Positions 7,247 to 14,953 of a stretch of 34,008 nt of DNA are shown here, one piece after another. Below the pieces are notes generated by a model. It worked only from the letters and a program-made list of their open reading frames with translations, was not told the origin of the DNA and ran no database searches. Source of the stretch: Acidovorax sp. GW101-3H11 (lineage in GTDB: Bacteria > Pseudomonadota > Gammaproteobacteria > Burkholderiales > Burkholderiaceae_C); NCBI RefSeq assembly GCF_001633105.1, contig NZ_LUKZ01000030.1, forward strand, positions 1-34,008, in the 5' to 3' direction. Position 1 is the first letter of the stretch. Each line of letters starts with the position of its first letter. A program made the position numbers and the translations under genes.

Positions 7247-8118
7247 TGAAGACTACGGCTGACAAAATTCGCTGGGGCACTGAACGACGCCTCGAATTCA
7301 TTGAGTTCCGTCTCTACTGGGAAGGCGGCGTCCGGCGCGGAGATATCACTGAAAAATTTGGAGTCTCCACCCCTCAGGCATCTGCAGACCTTGGCTTGTA
7401 CCAACAGCTTGCTCCTCGCAACCTGGTGTACGACTCCAGTGAGAAGCGGTACGTCAGCACGGAACACTTTCAGCCACTCTTTCTAGACCTCAGAGCAGAT
7501 GTCTATCTGGCTCATCTGCACGATGCGTCTGGGGATCGCATTCGTCTGCTGGACTCTTGGATGGGGGATGTACCGAGTGCTGCACTTATGCCCGTTCCTT
7601 CCAGGCGGGTGAAGTCGGATGTGCTTCGGGCGATGACAAAGGCGATACGAGAAAAGCGGGCGATTGAGGTTTCGTATCAATCGATGAACAACGCCAATCT
7701 GGACAAAGCATGGAGGTGGCTTTCCCCCCACTCGCTTGTGAACGATGGTGCGCGATGGCACGTCCGCGCCTTCTGTCACAACAGGCACGCTTTCCGCGAT
7801 TTCCTTCTATCTCGCTGTGATGCCACCAGAGAATATGGCAAAGCTGAAGGCGCCATCGCCAACGACACCGCTTGGAATGAACTGTTTGAAGTTCGGCTTT
7901 ATCCTAACCCGAAGCTTAATGAGGTTCAGAAACGAGGAGTCATGGAAGACTATGAAATGGTGGATGGGGAGCTTTCCATCTCTATTAGAAAAGCACTTCT
8001 CTTTTACTTTGAAAAAAATCTTCGACTTGACGTACCTGATGTTGAAGGAAATCCGGCAGCTACGCCTTTGAAAGTTTTTAACTACGAGGGTTTCAAGGTG
8101 GCAATGTCGCAAGGCTAG
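7246..8118 (+). CDS. WYL-domain transcriptional regulator, CapW/BrxR type
   Basis: This 290-residue protein has an N-terminal winged helix-turn-helix (about 8-70) with the RWGTERRLEFIEFRLYWEG start and the GDITEKFGVSTPQASADL recognition region typical of CapW and BrxR regulators of CBASS and BREX. A WYL domain follows (about 120-205, including RAIEVSYQSM, WLSPHSLVNDGARWHVRAFC and FLLSRC), then a C-terminal WCX-like region. These proteins repress defence operons until a damage or infection ligand binds the WYL pocket; that is family knowledge. It is divergent from the cyclase operon across 97 bp. ATG 7246 has no Shine-Dalgarno sequence and its first base is the last base of an operator arm, so the transcript may be leaderless. 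No alternative in-frame ATG precedes the conserved RWG motif. Confidence 0.85.
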   Translation: MKTTADKIRWGTERRLEFIEFRLYWEGGVRRGDITEKFGVSTPQASADLGLYQQLAPRNLVYDSSEKRYVSTEHFQPLFLDLRADVYLAHLHDASGDRIRLLDSWMGDVPSAALMPVPSRRVKSDVLRAMTKAIREKRAIEVSYQSMNNANLDKAWRWLSPHSLVNDGARWHVRAFCHNRHAFRDFLLSRCDATREYGKAEGAIANDTAWNELFEVRLYPNPKLNEVQKRGVMEDYEMVDGELSISIRKALLFYFEKNLRLDVPDVEGNPAATPLKVFNYEGFKVAMSQG

Positions 8119-8154
8119 GCGGTTGCCGAATAGTGCCTCAGACCCTGAGAATTG

Positions 8155-8166
8155 TTATATCCAGAG
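8155..8166 (+). promoter_or_regulatory. Possible leftover of a kfrA-type promoter motif
   Basis: TTATATCCAGAG here matches TTATGTCCAGAG at 197-208, the right arm of the inverted repeat in front of kfrA, at 11 of 12 positions. It lies shortly before the kfrA C-terminal remnant. Together they suggest a second kfrA copy that lost its middle. The left arm is not present and the match is short. Confidence 0.3.
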
Positions 8167-8184
8167 TTAACTATTAAGGTGTAA

Positions 8185-8352
8185 CAGATTCTGCAGGCGG
8201 ACATTGAAACACAGCGAACCTTGGTCGCGCTGTTTCAAGCGTCGCCCAAGTCTGACCGAAAGAAGAATTTGACGGAAGCCCACTTCTTGCCTGCACGTTT
8301 GTTGCCAGTCAATGAGAAATACTCACACAGTCTCTGCATTAAAAGTCAATGA
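8185..8352 (+). pseudogene. Remnant of a second kfrA-like gene (C-terminal end only)
   Basis: The frame opens after a TAA at 8182 and ends at TGA 8350-8352. Its translation contains QADIETQRTLVALFQ and then SPKSDRKKNL. This lines up with the end of the intact KfrA protein (EADTLRTLVAQFQ, then AGRKKRL). DNA identity is also visible, for example the shared CGAACCTTGGT. No start codon or N-terminal DNA-binding domain precedes it, so it is a decayed 3' fragment rather than a gene. It ends 9 bp before the HNH gene. This fragment and the intact kfrA end (1168-1248) bracket the Pycsar-like cassette as diverged direct repeats. Confidence 0.7.
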
Positions 8353-8361
8353 CGATCATTC

Positions 8362-9909
8362 ATGGCACGCGACGACTTCACTAAACCGACCAAGATCCAG
8401 GCATATCAGCGAGTAGCAGGCCGTTGTTCAAATCCCGACTGCCGTGCACCCACATTCGGTCCTGCAGGCGAAAAAAACATTTCCAATGTGGGGGTCGGCG
8501 CGCATATTCACGCGGCAGCCCCCGGGGGGCCTCGCTATCTACCAACGATGACGGTTGAGGACAGGCGCGGCTTCGGCAACATCATCTGGCTGTGCCAAAC
8601 CTGCTCGACCATCATCGACCGAGACCCCAAGTCGTACTCTGCAGAAACGCTTCAGAAATGGAAAGCATCGGCTGAAGCAAGGGCTCTCATGGAGCAAGGT
8701 AAACGGCTACCCGATGAACGGGACATTTATCGTATGGCGGCCATGGCCATGGGTAACAAATCGCCCGGTTTTTATCCTGAAGCCATAGGCAACGTTCACA
8801 AAGCGCTGGCCAATCAACTTGAGTCTGTTGATCCTAGGTTCACTATCTCAACGACGTACTCAGGCGGTAAAACAACGATTACTTTAGGCGTAAAAGAGCC
8901 TGTGTCCTTCTCCATCAAGGTTGGCCCGGAGTCAGCCGAAGTTTGGCGCAGAGGCCTTCGCGCTGCTCTCGACGACGGTTACGAAGCGACACTGCCACTC
9001 AATGGTGTAGCGTTTGAAGGTTCAGGCCTCTTCGACGTGTTGCAAAACGATGCTGACATGGCATCCATAACAATCATTCCGGGCATGCGTCAAGCAGTAT
9101 TAAAGATACTGGCACCGCAGAGTGCGCGTCCGGTTTTTGAACACATTACTGGACAAATATCAGCTGGACGAAAACAGATCAGATTTTTTGGAAAATTATT
9201 TGATGGCCTTCTCGATGTGGAAATAATTTTCACACCTGTCGATGGGGATGGTGTTCACTCGGTTTCAATTCTGACTACCAACGTCAAAGCGTGGCATGGA
9301 AAGGATGCCGCCAACCCTCCTTATTTAGACGCATTCATAAATTTACTCGAAACGGTTCTTGACTCCACGGCCTCCCTCTCATTCGCCTTGGAAATCGATG
9401 GAAACCAGGTTGCGGACGGGAAGTTCCATACCCCCAAACTTATGGAAGAAATGAGGGAAATACTCTCATTTGCCTACTACGTAAAGCGAGCGAGAAGCGT
9501 ACTCCGATATCTTCGAAAGAGCGTGCAGATCGATACGTTCACAAGCATTTCCACCGAGGACCATCGAGAATTGGCTAGGGTGAGCGATATCGTTGAAGGC
9601 AAACTTTCCTATGAGAGATCACAGATTGTCAATTCTCCGGAGATGAAAATCGCCTGTACGGACGGGGGTAAAGCCCTGATGGAGATCGTAAGCAAAGGGG
9701 AGTTTTCCGTCCTAGAGCACAAAGAACCGGCATCCACGGTCACCATTTACGGGATGCCATATGAAGTCCCGCCGACAAGAAGCTTTTACTCACCAGTAAG
9801 GCTGCACATCCTGAGCAGAAAAAAGAGAAAAGATATCGTTGACTTCTGCATCCGAATCGAAATGGCGGATAACTTTACGAGCCAAACATTGTTCGATGTG
9901 CAGGAATGA
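8362..9909 (+). CDS. HNH endonuclease-domain protein with a large unassigned C-terminal part
   Basis: This 515-residue protein has an HNH nuclease in residues of about 1-105. A zinc pair Cys22/Cys27 and Cys78/Cys81 flanks GAHIHAAAPGGPRY (His48, His50) and an FGNIIWLCQTCSTIID segment with Asn73. This is the signature of HNH effector domains found in several phage-defence proteins. Residues of about 150-515 match nothing I recognise; they contain predicted beta-rich stretches and no obvious membrane helix. A ligand-sensing or oligomerisation role is possible. ATG 8362 lacks a clear Shine-Dalgarno sequence. It lies right after the kfrA remnant and is AT-richer than the core genes, consistent with island cargo. 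It could be a stand-alone defence gene or a further effector; the sequence does not decide this. Confidence 0.7.
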   Translation: MARDDFTKPTKIQAYQRVAGRCSNPDCRAPTFGPAGEKNISNVGVGAHIHAAAPGGPRYLPTMTVEDRRGFGNIIWLCQTCSTIIDRDPKSYSAETLQKWKASAEARALMEQGKRLPDERDIYRMAAMAMGNKSPGFYPEAIGNVHKALANQLESVDPRFTISTTYSGGKTTITLGVKEPVSFSIKVGPESAEVWRRGLRAALDDGYEATLPLNGVAFEGSGLFDVLQNDADMASITIIPGMRQAVLKILAPQSARPVFEHITGQISAGRKQIRFFGKLFDGLLDVEIIFTPVDGDGVHSVSILTTNVKAWHGKDAANPPYLDAFINLLETVLDSTASLSFALEIDGNQVADGKFHTPKLMEEMREILSFAYYVKRARSVLRYLRKSVQIDTFTSISTEDHRELARVSDIVEGKLSYERSQIVNSPEMKIACTDGGKALMEIVSKGEFSVLEHKEPASTVTIYGMPYEVPPTRSFYSPVRLHILSRKKRKDIVDFCIRIEMADNFTSQTLFDVQE

Positions 9910-10085
9910 GGCCAATCAGAGGCTGCCGAAGCGATGCAACGGAGACTCCTGGAAACTAACTGGGAATGCACCACTATATTCAGGCCAAAAAAATGCGAGC
10001 CGAGCGAGCGGAGACTTGGCTTCTTTCTTGAGTGCTATGGAACAACAAAACTGGCGTACAGTGCCAAGAGGGACAGTATCTGCAG

Positions 10086-10265
10086 ATGGACCGACTTGTG
10101 CCAGCCGTTCAAAAAATTGACTTTGCAGCCATGGATCCGCTTCTCTCCCGACTATCCGATTCCGTCGTTAGAGCCAAAACCCTTGAGGACTTGGCCCGTC
10201 CCTTGCTGGACATGCTTGAGAAGGTCACTCGGTTGGAGTCAACCTACCTCACGACAATCAACTGA
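10086..10265 (+). pseudogene. GAF/diguanylate-cyclase-like gene, N-terminal fragment cut by the IS3 element
   Basis: The frame from ATG 10086 (in-frame GTG at 10032) encodes 59 residues ending in LEDLARPLLDMLEKVTRLES and then TYLTTIN. This resembles the beginning of GAF-domain sensors of diguanylate cyclases in Comamonadaceae. The stop TGA (10263-10265) is the first three bases of the IS end, so the frame is cut at 10262. The GAF core and GGDEF domain are absent from the window. The family call is from recall of the motif. The preceding 9910-10085 shows no convincing gene. Confidence 0.5.
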
Positions 10266-10289
10266 ATCGCCCCGGTTTCCGCGGAGGCT
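10263..10289 (+). repeat. IS3 terminal inverted repeat, orfB side
   Basis: This 27-bp end begins TGAATCGCCCCGG and ends GGAGGCT. It matches the opposite end, read in reverse complement, at 23 of 27 positions by eye. Confidence 0.85.
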
Positions 10290-10301
10290 GTTTGGTTTAA
10301 G

Positions 10302-11213
10302 TCAGACCACCACCTCGGTGCCCTGACTGGCGAGTTGCCGGTAATAGTTTGCCTCAGCCTCAGCAGGCGGTATGTAGCCAATGGGTTCGAGCAGGCGATG
10401 GTGGTTAAACCACGATACCCATTCGAGCGTTGCAAACTCCACCGCCTCCTTGGTTTTCCATGGAGTCCGGCGATGAATCAATTCGGCCTTGTACAGGCCA
10501 TTGATGGTCTCGGCCAGGGCGTTGTCGTAACTGTCGCCCTTGCTGCCCACCGAAGGCTCGATGCCCGCCTCGGCCAGCCGCTCGGTGTACCTGATGCTGA
10601 CGTACTGCGAGCCTCTATCGGAGTGACAGACCAAGCTGCCGTCGCGTTCGGGCTGACGGGCATATAGGGCTTGTTCCAAGGCATCGAGCACGAAGTCTGT
10701 GCGCATCGAACTGCTCACACGCCACCCAACGATGCGCCTGGCAAACACGTCGATGACGAAGGCCACATACAACCAACCCTGCCAAGTCGAAACGTAGGTG
10801 AAGTCGCTCACCCACAGTTGATTGGGCCTATCGGCCTTGAACTGGCGGTTGACTCTGTCCAGCGGGCACTGTGCTTTGCTGTCGCTGGTGGTGGTTCGCA
10901 CGACCTTGCCGCGCATCACCCCGCGCAAGCCCAGCTGCCGCATCAGCCTCTCAACAGTGCAGCGTGCCACTGCCGTGCCTTCACGCCTGAGTTGCCGCCA
11001 TACCTTGTCGGCGCCATAGACCTGCATGTTGGCCTGCCAGACGCGTTGAATCTGCGGCATCAGCAATTCGTCGCGCTTGGCTCTGGTGCAGCGCTTGTGA
11101 GGCTCGCGTACCAGCGCGGCGTGGCGCCAATACGCCGATGGGGCGACCTGCAAGACCTTGCAGAGCGGCTCGACCCCGAAAGCATTGCGATGCTGGTCGA
11201 TAAAGGCCTTCAA
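10302..11213 (-). CDS. IS3-family transposase OrfB (DDE integrase domain)
   Basis: This 303-residue catalytic subunit has an N-terminal HTH_21-type region (about 1-100) followed by an rve integrase core. The DDE residues are visible in [23 protein letters not shown] and [16 protein letters not shown]. The nominal start is TTG 11213, overlapping the end of orfA by four bases. In this family OrfB is normally made as an OrfAB fusion by -1 frameshifting; a T-rich run (GTTTTTC on the minus strand near the end of orfA) is a possible slippery site. The frame is intact, so the element may still be active. Confidence 0.92.
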   Translation of the reverse strand: MKAFIDQHRNAFGVEPLCKVLQVAPSAYWRHAALVREPHKRCTRAKRDELLMPQIQRVWQANMQVYGADKVWRQLRREGTAVARCTVERLMRQLGLRGVMRGKVVRTTTSDSKAQCPLDRVNRQFKADRPNQLWVSDFTYVSTWQGWLYVAFVIDVFARRIVGWRVSSSMRTDFVLDALEQALYARQPERDGSLVCHSDRGSQYVSIRYTERLAEAGIEPSVGSKGDSYDNALAETINGLYKAELIHRRTPWKTKEAVEFATLEWVSWFNHHRLLEPIGYIPPAEAEANYYRQLASQGTEVVV

Positions 11214-11533
11214 GACTTCAGGCGGCGGTCGAGCTCCGCCTGGGCGAAAAACGCGCTGGCCAGCTTCAGTATCTCGTTGGCCCGGCGCAGCTCTTTGACC
11301 TCGCGCTCCAGTTCCTTGACCCGTTGGGCTTCGGCCGTGGTGACACCCTCTCGTGTGCCTGCATCAACTTCGGCACGTTTGACCCATTCGTTCAGGGTCT
11401 GGGGTACACAGCCAATCTTGGGGGCGATGGACTCGATGGCTGCCCACAGTGACGGGTACTCCCCGCGCTGCTCCTGCACCATCCTCACTGCACGCTCACG
11501 CACCTCGGGTGAGAACTTGTTCGTCTTCTTCAT
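11210..11533 (-). CDS. IS3-family transposase OrfA (HTH_Tnp_1)
   Basis: This 107-residue DNA-binding subunit has [19 protein letters not shown] at the N-terminus and a helix-turn-helix near [19 protein letters not shown] leucine-zipper-like coil, [19 protein letters not shown], then mediates multimerisation. It begins at ATG 11533 just inside the right terminal repeat. The C-terminal [13 protein letters not shown] overlaps orfB, as expected for frameshift-coupled IS3 genes. Confidence 0.92.
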   Translation of the reverse strand: MKKTNKFSPEVRERAVRMVQEQRGEYPSLWAAIESIAPKIGCVPQTLNEWVKRAEVDAGTREGVTTAEAQRVKELEREVKELRRANEILKLASAFFAQAELDRRLKS

Positions 11534-11556
11534 GGCTCAATCCTCTCAGAGTGTTG

Positions 11557-11583
11557 AGCCTCCTCAAAACCCGGGGCGATTCA
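11557..11583 (-). repeat. IS3 terminal inverted repeat, orfA side
   Basis: Read on the minus strand it begins TGAATCGCCCCGGG and ends GGAGGCT. The outermost 13 bp are identical to the other end. The terminal CA on the plus strand at 11582-11583 is the usual IS3 end. Confidence 0.85.
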
Positions 11584-13421
11584 GTGTTCTCCGTTCCGTG
11601 TGCGTATAGAGCGCCGTAGACGGCCTTCAGTTCACCCATATCTTTGGCCCTGCGGCCCAGCAGGGCCTGGCTGAAGCCAGTCTTGGCGTCGATCTCGACC
11701 AGCATGTTGCCGAACTGGGCATCACCGATCATGTTGAACATGCTTTCGCGTGTCTTGGTGACCTGAGGTTCGACTTCCAGCGCCTGAATCGGGGCAATGT
11801 GGATATGCCCCTGGCCGTCTATGGTCAAAGCCCCGTCTTCGACGGCCTGCGCCAGTTGACCGATGCCGGCTTTGACCCGTCCCAGCACGCGGTCTAGGAA
11901 CTTGTCGGGATTGTCCGTCAGGCTCAGAGCACGGATCAGCGACTTGTGTTTCTCGGCCCACTGCGTTTCGGGTATCAGCTGATCGGCACGGTTGCGATGG
12001 CGGCTACTGTGTTCCAGCCATAGCTTTCCGCCCTTGATCGCTTTCTTCAAGGAAGTCGCTGCGCTTGCTTTAAGAGCTGCAAGAGCAACCTTGCGATCAG
12101 GGCCTTCCAGTAGCGAGTGCCAGCCCGGGTCTGCAACCGACACATCAAACCCCTCGGGCAGGCTGCTGATGCCGCGTTTGGACAAATCGCGCAGCGTCTT
12201 GAGCTGCTTGAGCGCCTTGTCTGTTTCCTCACCTTTGATCTCCAGGACTCCGAGGGCGTTCAGCAGGGCCGACATACGCGGCGCTTGTTCTTTCACCAGT
12301 GTTTCGCGGACGAATTGAGCCCGCGTGCCGGCAAAGTTTTCTCCATTCTTGGGCACCAAGTCGCGCATCGCCGCGACGATCTGAGCATCGGTCAACTGCG
12401 CGTCGTAGAGAATGTCCTTCAGCTTGACACGCTCAGCACGCAGGTCCACAGCACTTTCGGCCTGCTTCTTGAGTACCTTGCCAGAGGCCTTGCGATAGAG
12501 ATCCGTGAGACACCGGGCACCGATGTCTGCGGCGAGATCAGTCTGATCCAAGAGGGTGACATGCAGGAAAGAGACGATGCGTAGATCGCGCTGATCTTCC
12601 GAAAGAAACTTCGTCGCGGAGGGTGGACGATTGATCACCTCTTGGCTGTACGCCCTGAGACGATTCAATGGAATCGCCGACAGCTTCCACTTGTGAACTT
12701 GCAGTGACTTGAGGCACTCGATTTTCTTGGTGACCTCGCTCAGCGTGAGCTGCCCGTGCTTCCCTGGGGGTGTGCGCAGCCACTCCAGCACTGTGTGACC
12801 GCCGGGCCCTGATCGCTTTGAGAATGCGTGCGAGAGAGCCGCCTGAACCTGTTTGGGTGGCGCACAGGTGCGGACCGCTGCGATTGCTGCATTCTCCTGT
12901 TCAGCAAATGCCATGCGCGCCATGTCGCGCAGTGTCCGGTCACCAGGCAGGACGAGCCGTCGATCAAAAAGCCAGTGTTCTGACTGTTGGATCAGGTCAT
13001 CGACTGATACCGCTGAGGCGGAAAGCTCCCCCAAAGCATCTGCCAGGAGCGGTTTGGTGGTGTCGTCTACTACCGCGAACCCGACACGTTCCCGAGCCCA
13101 GAGCTGGTGCTCGTATCGCGTGTCCTTGTCCTTGTACAGCGAGGTCACCGAAGCGATGTCCGTCGCATGCATACCAAGCGCTGAGGTCAGGTACCGCAGC
13201 AAAACGGAGGGGAGGCCTGAAAAGGCATCGGGGTGCCGCCCGGTGGCGCGCAGCATGACCAGTTGGACTGCAGCGCCAAGGCGTGCAGTCCCTCTGAACC
13301 GGGGCGGGCGCAGCTCCTGGATGTCTTCAATGCTCAGCCCAAAGCACTCTTCGACTTCCCGCTTAGATAGCGATTTGGGCAGGGTATCGGCGCCAACGAA
13401 GCGTAGGTAGTAGCTAGACAA
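11584..13421 (-). pseudogene. tnpA: Tn3-family transposase TnpA, C-terminally truncated by IS3
   Basis: About 612 codons remain from TTG 13421, which has a GGGAGG ribosome site upstream. The N-terminus (YYLRFVGADTLPKSLSKREVEECF) and central region are typical of Tn3 TnpA. The retained part includes LVEIDAKTGFSQALLGRRAK, probably around the first catalytic Asp, and ends at YGALYAHGT. Intact TnpA proteins have roughly 950-1000 residues, so the second Asp and the Glu of the DDE site are lost. The frame reads through the IS border for about 28 codons into the IS end, stopping at 11496. It is non-functional. Confidence 0.85.
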
Positions 13422-13523
13422 GCTGGTCCTCCCGTGGCTGGCGCGGTCGCAAGCCTGCTGCAGTCTACGTATTCGCTACTGATAATTCCAGACAATAAAA
13501 AAGTGCGGGTTAACCCGTAGCTC

Positions 13524-13560
13524 CTAACCGGGTTTTCTGCACGGAAAGTGAGATCACCCC
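13524..13560 (-). repeat. Tn3-family terminal inverted repeat (outer end)
   Basis: Read on the minus strand it starts GGGGTGATCTCAC, contains GCAGAAAACCCGG, and ends TTAG. This 37-bp layout beginning GGGG is typical of Tn3 ends. The GGGG borders the broken gene at 13561. The partner end is absent, so the 5-bp target duplication cannot be checked. Confidence 0.7.
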
Positions 13561-13673
13561 TAGATGGCGGCGTCCGCCACCACCGTGCGGCGGTCGGCCA
13601 TGTCGGTGAGCGCGCGCAGGTAATGGGGACTGTCGGCGGTATCCAGATCCACCGAAACAAAAGGGTCTGTCAT
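13560..13673 (-). pseudogene. Host gene fragment cut by the Tn3 end (possible HD-GYP-type protein N-terminus)
   Basis: From ATG 13673 the frame encodes 37 residues: MTDPFVSVDLDTADSPHYL, RALTDMADRRTVVADAAI. The host DNA then ends with TA and the first G of the transposon completes a TAG stop (13562-13560). The original codon was probably tyrosine (AIY). The segment resembles N-termini of HD-GYP-type phosphohydrolases in Comamonadaceae, but that is tentative. The rest of the gene is not in the window. A FNR-type box lies about 90 bp upstream. Confidence 0.5.
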
Positions 13674-13759
13674 GCGAGGAACAACAAATCGTTACCTTGG
13701 ACTATATGACGTTCTCTTGCGGGGCACTGACATAAAACGCTCTTCGACACTGCACGGTC

Positions 13760-13773
13760 TTGATGCACATCAA
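13760..13773. promoter_or_regulatory. FNR/ANR-type binding site
   Basis: TTGAT-GCAC-ATCAA is a perfect match to the FNR/ANR consensus TTGAT-N4-ATCAA. It is centred about 93 bp before the ATG of the truncated gene on the minus strand and about 400 bp before the DUF4148 gene on the plus strand. It most likely controlled the now broken gene in response to oxygen. Function here is inferred. Confidence 0.6.
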
Positions 13774-14169
13774 GCGCTGTCCATGGCCTGCCAAAGGCTC
13801 CCTTGCACCGCCTGGGGGAGCACGATCACCGGCTGCCACGGCGCTTTCCCGCCAGGAAACTGTCGATTGCACCGTTCCAAATCTGCATCAGGGTTTCCAT
13901 GGAATGCGGATGGCTAAAGCCCGCTTTTGCACCCTTCGGACAGTCAGTCTTGGGTAAAACCTGAAAAGTTCCGCGTCGATTGTTTCCAACACTGGAACAG
14001 TTAGTTCGCGACCCGGTGGTTTTTCTGTGACCTTTACCCGCGTACAGTTCACCCCATCGATGAGCCGAACCCGCAAGGCGACTCACCGAACCCGGTTTGA
14101 AGCAGCTTTCAGTTTTTGCTCTTTGCTCCGGTTTTTTGAGCCGCTTTTTTAACTTCAAGGATTTTCATC
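13774..14169. other. Non-coding stretch before the DUF4148 genes
   Basis: I find no convincing gene here. Short open frames on both strands lack ribosome sites and family features. TTCCA-ACAC-TGGAA (13984-13997) is a small perfect inverted repeat of unknown role. The last 100 bp are T-rich and end in a CAAGGATT ribosome site for the gene at 14170, so they probably hold its promoter and a long 5' leader. Confidence 0.4.
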
Positions 14170-14457
14170 ATGAACAACACCGCACGTTTTCTCTCCATCG
14201 CCGCTGTCGCTGCTTTCGCCTCTTTTGGCGCCCATGCTGACGAAGCCGATGCTTCGCAGTTCGCCACGAAGTTCGAAACCAACCGCACCCGCGCTGAAGT
14301 GGCCGCCGAAGCCGCCACCGTCGCCCAGACCCGCAGCATCGAACCCGCTGGTTCGCGTGTCGTGACCTACAAGAGCACCGCCGACCGCGCTGCTGTGCGT
14401 GCCCAGGCTGCTGATGCTGTGCGCACTGGCCAGATCGCTTACGGCGAGCGTGGTTGA
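14170..14457 (+). CDS. DUF4148 secreted small protein, copy 1
   Basis: This 95-residue protein has a signal peptide MNNTARFLSIAAVAAFASFGAHA, with predicted cleavage after AHA. The mature region begins DEADASQF and contains the DUF4148-type RTRAEVAAEAATVAQ and later DAVRTGQI motifs. The function of the family is unknown; such proteins are frequent and multicopy in Burkholderiales and are presumably periplasmic. It has its own ribosome site (AAGGATT). The neighbour at 14534 is a close paralogue. Confidence 0.85.
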   Translation: MNNTARFLSIAAVAAFASFGAHADEADASQFATKFETNRTRAEVAAEAATVAQTRSIEPAGSRVVTYKSTADRAAVRAQAADAVRTGQIAYGERG

Positions 14458-14533
14458 ACTGAATCCGCTGGATTCAACACCCACACCCCTGATTACTTGA
14501 ACCCCAATTTCTGAATTTCACCGGAGTTTCACC

Positions 14534-14827
14534 ATGAACAAGACCGCTCGCATCCTCTCCATCGCCGCTGTGGCTGCTTTCTCTGCCTTCGGCGCCCACG
14601 CTGACGAAGCCGACAGCTCGCAATTTGCCCTGAAGTTCGACACGAACCGCACCCGCGCTGAAGTGGCTGCTGAAGCCGCTACCGTGGCCCAGACCCGTTC
14701 CATCGAACCCGCTGGTTCGCGCGTGGTGACCTACAAGTCCACTGCTGACCGTGCTGCTGTGCGTGCCCAGGCTGCCGAAGCCCTGCGCACCGGCCAGATC
14801 CCTTCGGGCGAATTCAGCGCCATGTAA
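14534..14827 (+). CDS. DUF4148 secreted small protein, copy 2
   Basis: This 97-residue paralogue lies 76 bp downstream of copy 1. It has a signal peptide ending GAHA and the same mature start (DEADSSQF). A block of about 40 residues, from NRTRAEV through ADRAAVRAQAA, is identical in the two proteins, while the ends differ (EALRTGQIPSGEFSAM). Ribosome site GGAG precedes ATG 14534. It is followed by a hairpin and a strong terminator. Role unknown; tandem duplication is evident. Confidence 0.85.
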   Translation: MNKTARILSIAAVAAFSAFGAHADEADSSQFALKFDTNRTRAEVAAEAATVAQTRSIEPAGSRVVTYKSTADRAAVRAQAAEALRTGQIPSGEFSAM

Positions 14828-14832
14828 TTCCA

Positions 14833-14852
14833 ACCGGCCTGTGCAGGCCGGT
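14833..14852 (+). other. Short hairpin after the DUF4148 genes
   Basis: ACCGGCC and GGCCGGT form a perfect 7-bp stem with a 6-base loop, six bases after the stop codon. No T-run follows, so it may protect the mRNA end rather than terminate. Inference only. Confidence 0.35.
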
Positions 14853-14872
14853 CGCGAAGTGCAAATGCCATC

Positions 14873-14911
14873 AAAAAGGCCGGAGTCCCTTGCAGGACTC
14901 CGGCCTTTTTT
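14873..14911. terminator. Bidirectional intrinsic terminator between DUF4148 and scoB
   Basis: GGCCGGAGTCC (14878-14888) pairs perfectly with GGACTCCGGCC (14895-14905) across a 6-base loop. A-run 14873-14877 lies on the left and T-run 14906-14911 on the right. It can therefore end transcription of the plus-strand DUF4148 genes and of the convergent scoAB operon. Confidence 0.9.
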
Positions 14912-14953
14912 GCTGCGCACCACACAGCCAACGAATGGCCGTGAATAGCTGCG

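Larger units (their letters stand above)
10263..11583 (-). mobile_element. IS3-family insertion sequence, complete (1321 bp)
   Basis: The element is bounded by imperfect terminal inverted repeats starting TGAATCGCCCCGG, and carries overlapping orfA and orfB on the minus strand. Length and gene order are typical of the IS3 family. Flanks are AAC on the left and GTG on the right, so the usual 3-4 bp target duplication is missing. The left flank belongs to a diguanylate-cyclase-like gene and the right flank to a Tn3 transposase, so at least one side has been rearranged after insertion. Confidence 0.9.
11584..13560 (-). mobile_element. Remnant of a Tn3-family transposon
   Basis: The remnant consists of one terminal inverted repeat (13524-13560), a short promoter segment with a perfect palindrome CGGGTTAACCCG (13506-13517), and the first two thirds of tnpA. 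The rest of tnpA, the resolvase, any cargo and the other terminal repeat are missing beyond the IS3 element, so it cannot transpose on its own. Confidence 0.8.

Noticed and set aside
9934..10326. Plus-strand frame running from after the HNH gene into the IS
   Set aside because: It crosses the IS boundary in a different frame from the GAF-like fragment and has no recognisable motif.
13672..13917. Short plus-strand frame upstream of the DUF4148 genes
   Set aside because: No ribosome site, no family match, and it runs across the FNR box and the former promoter of the truncated gene.
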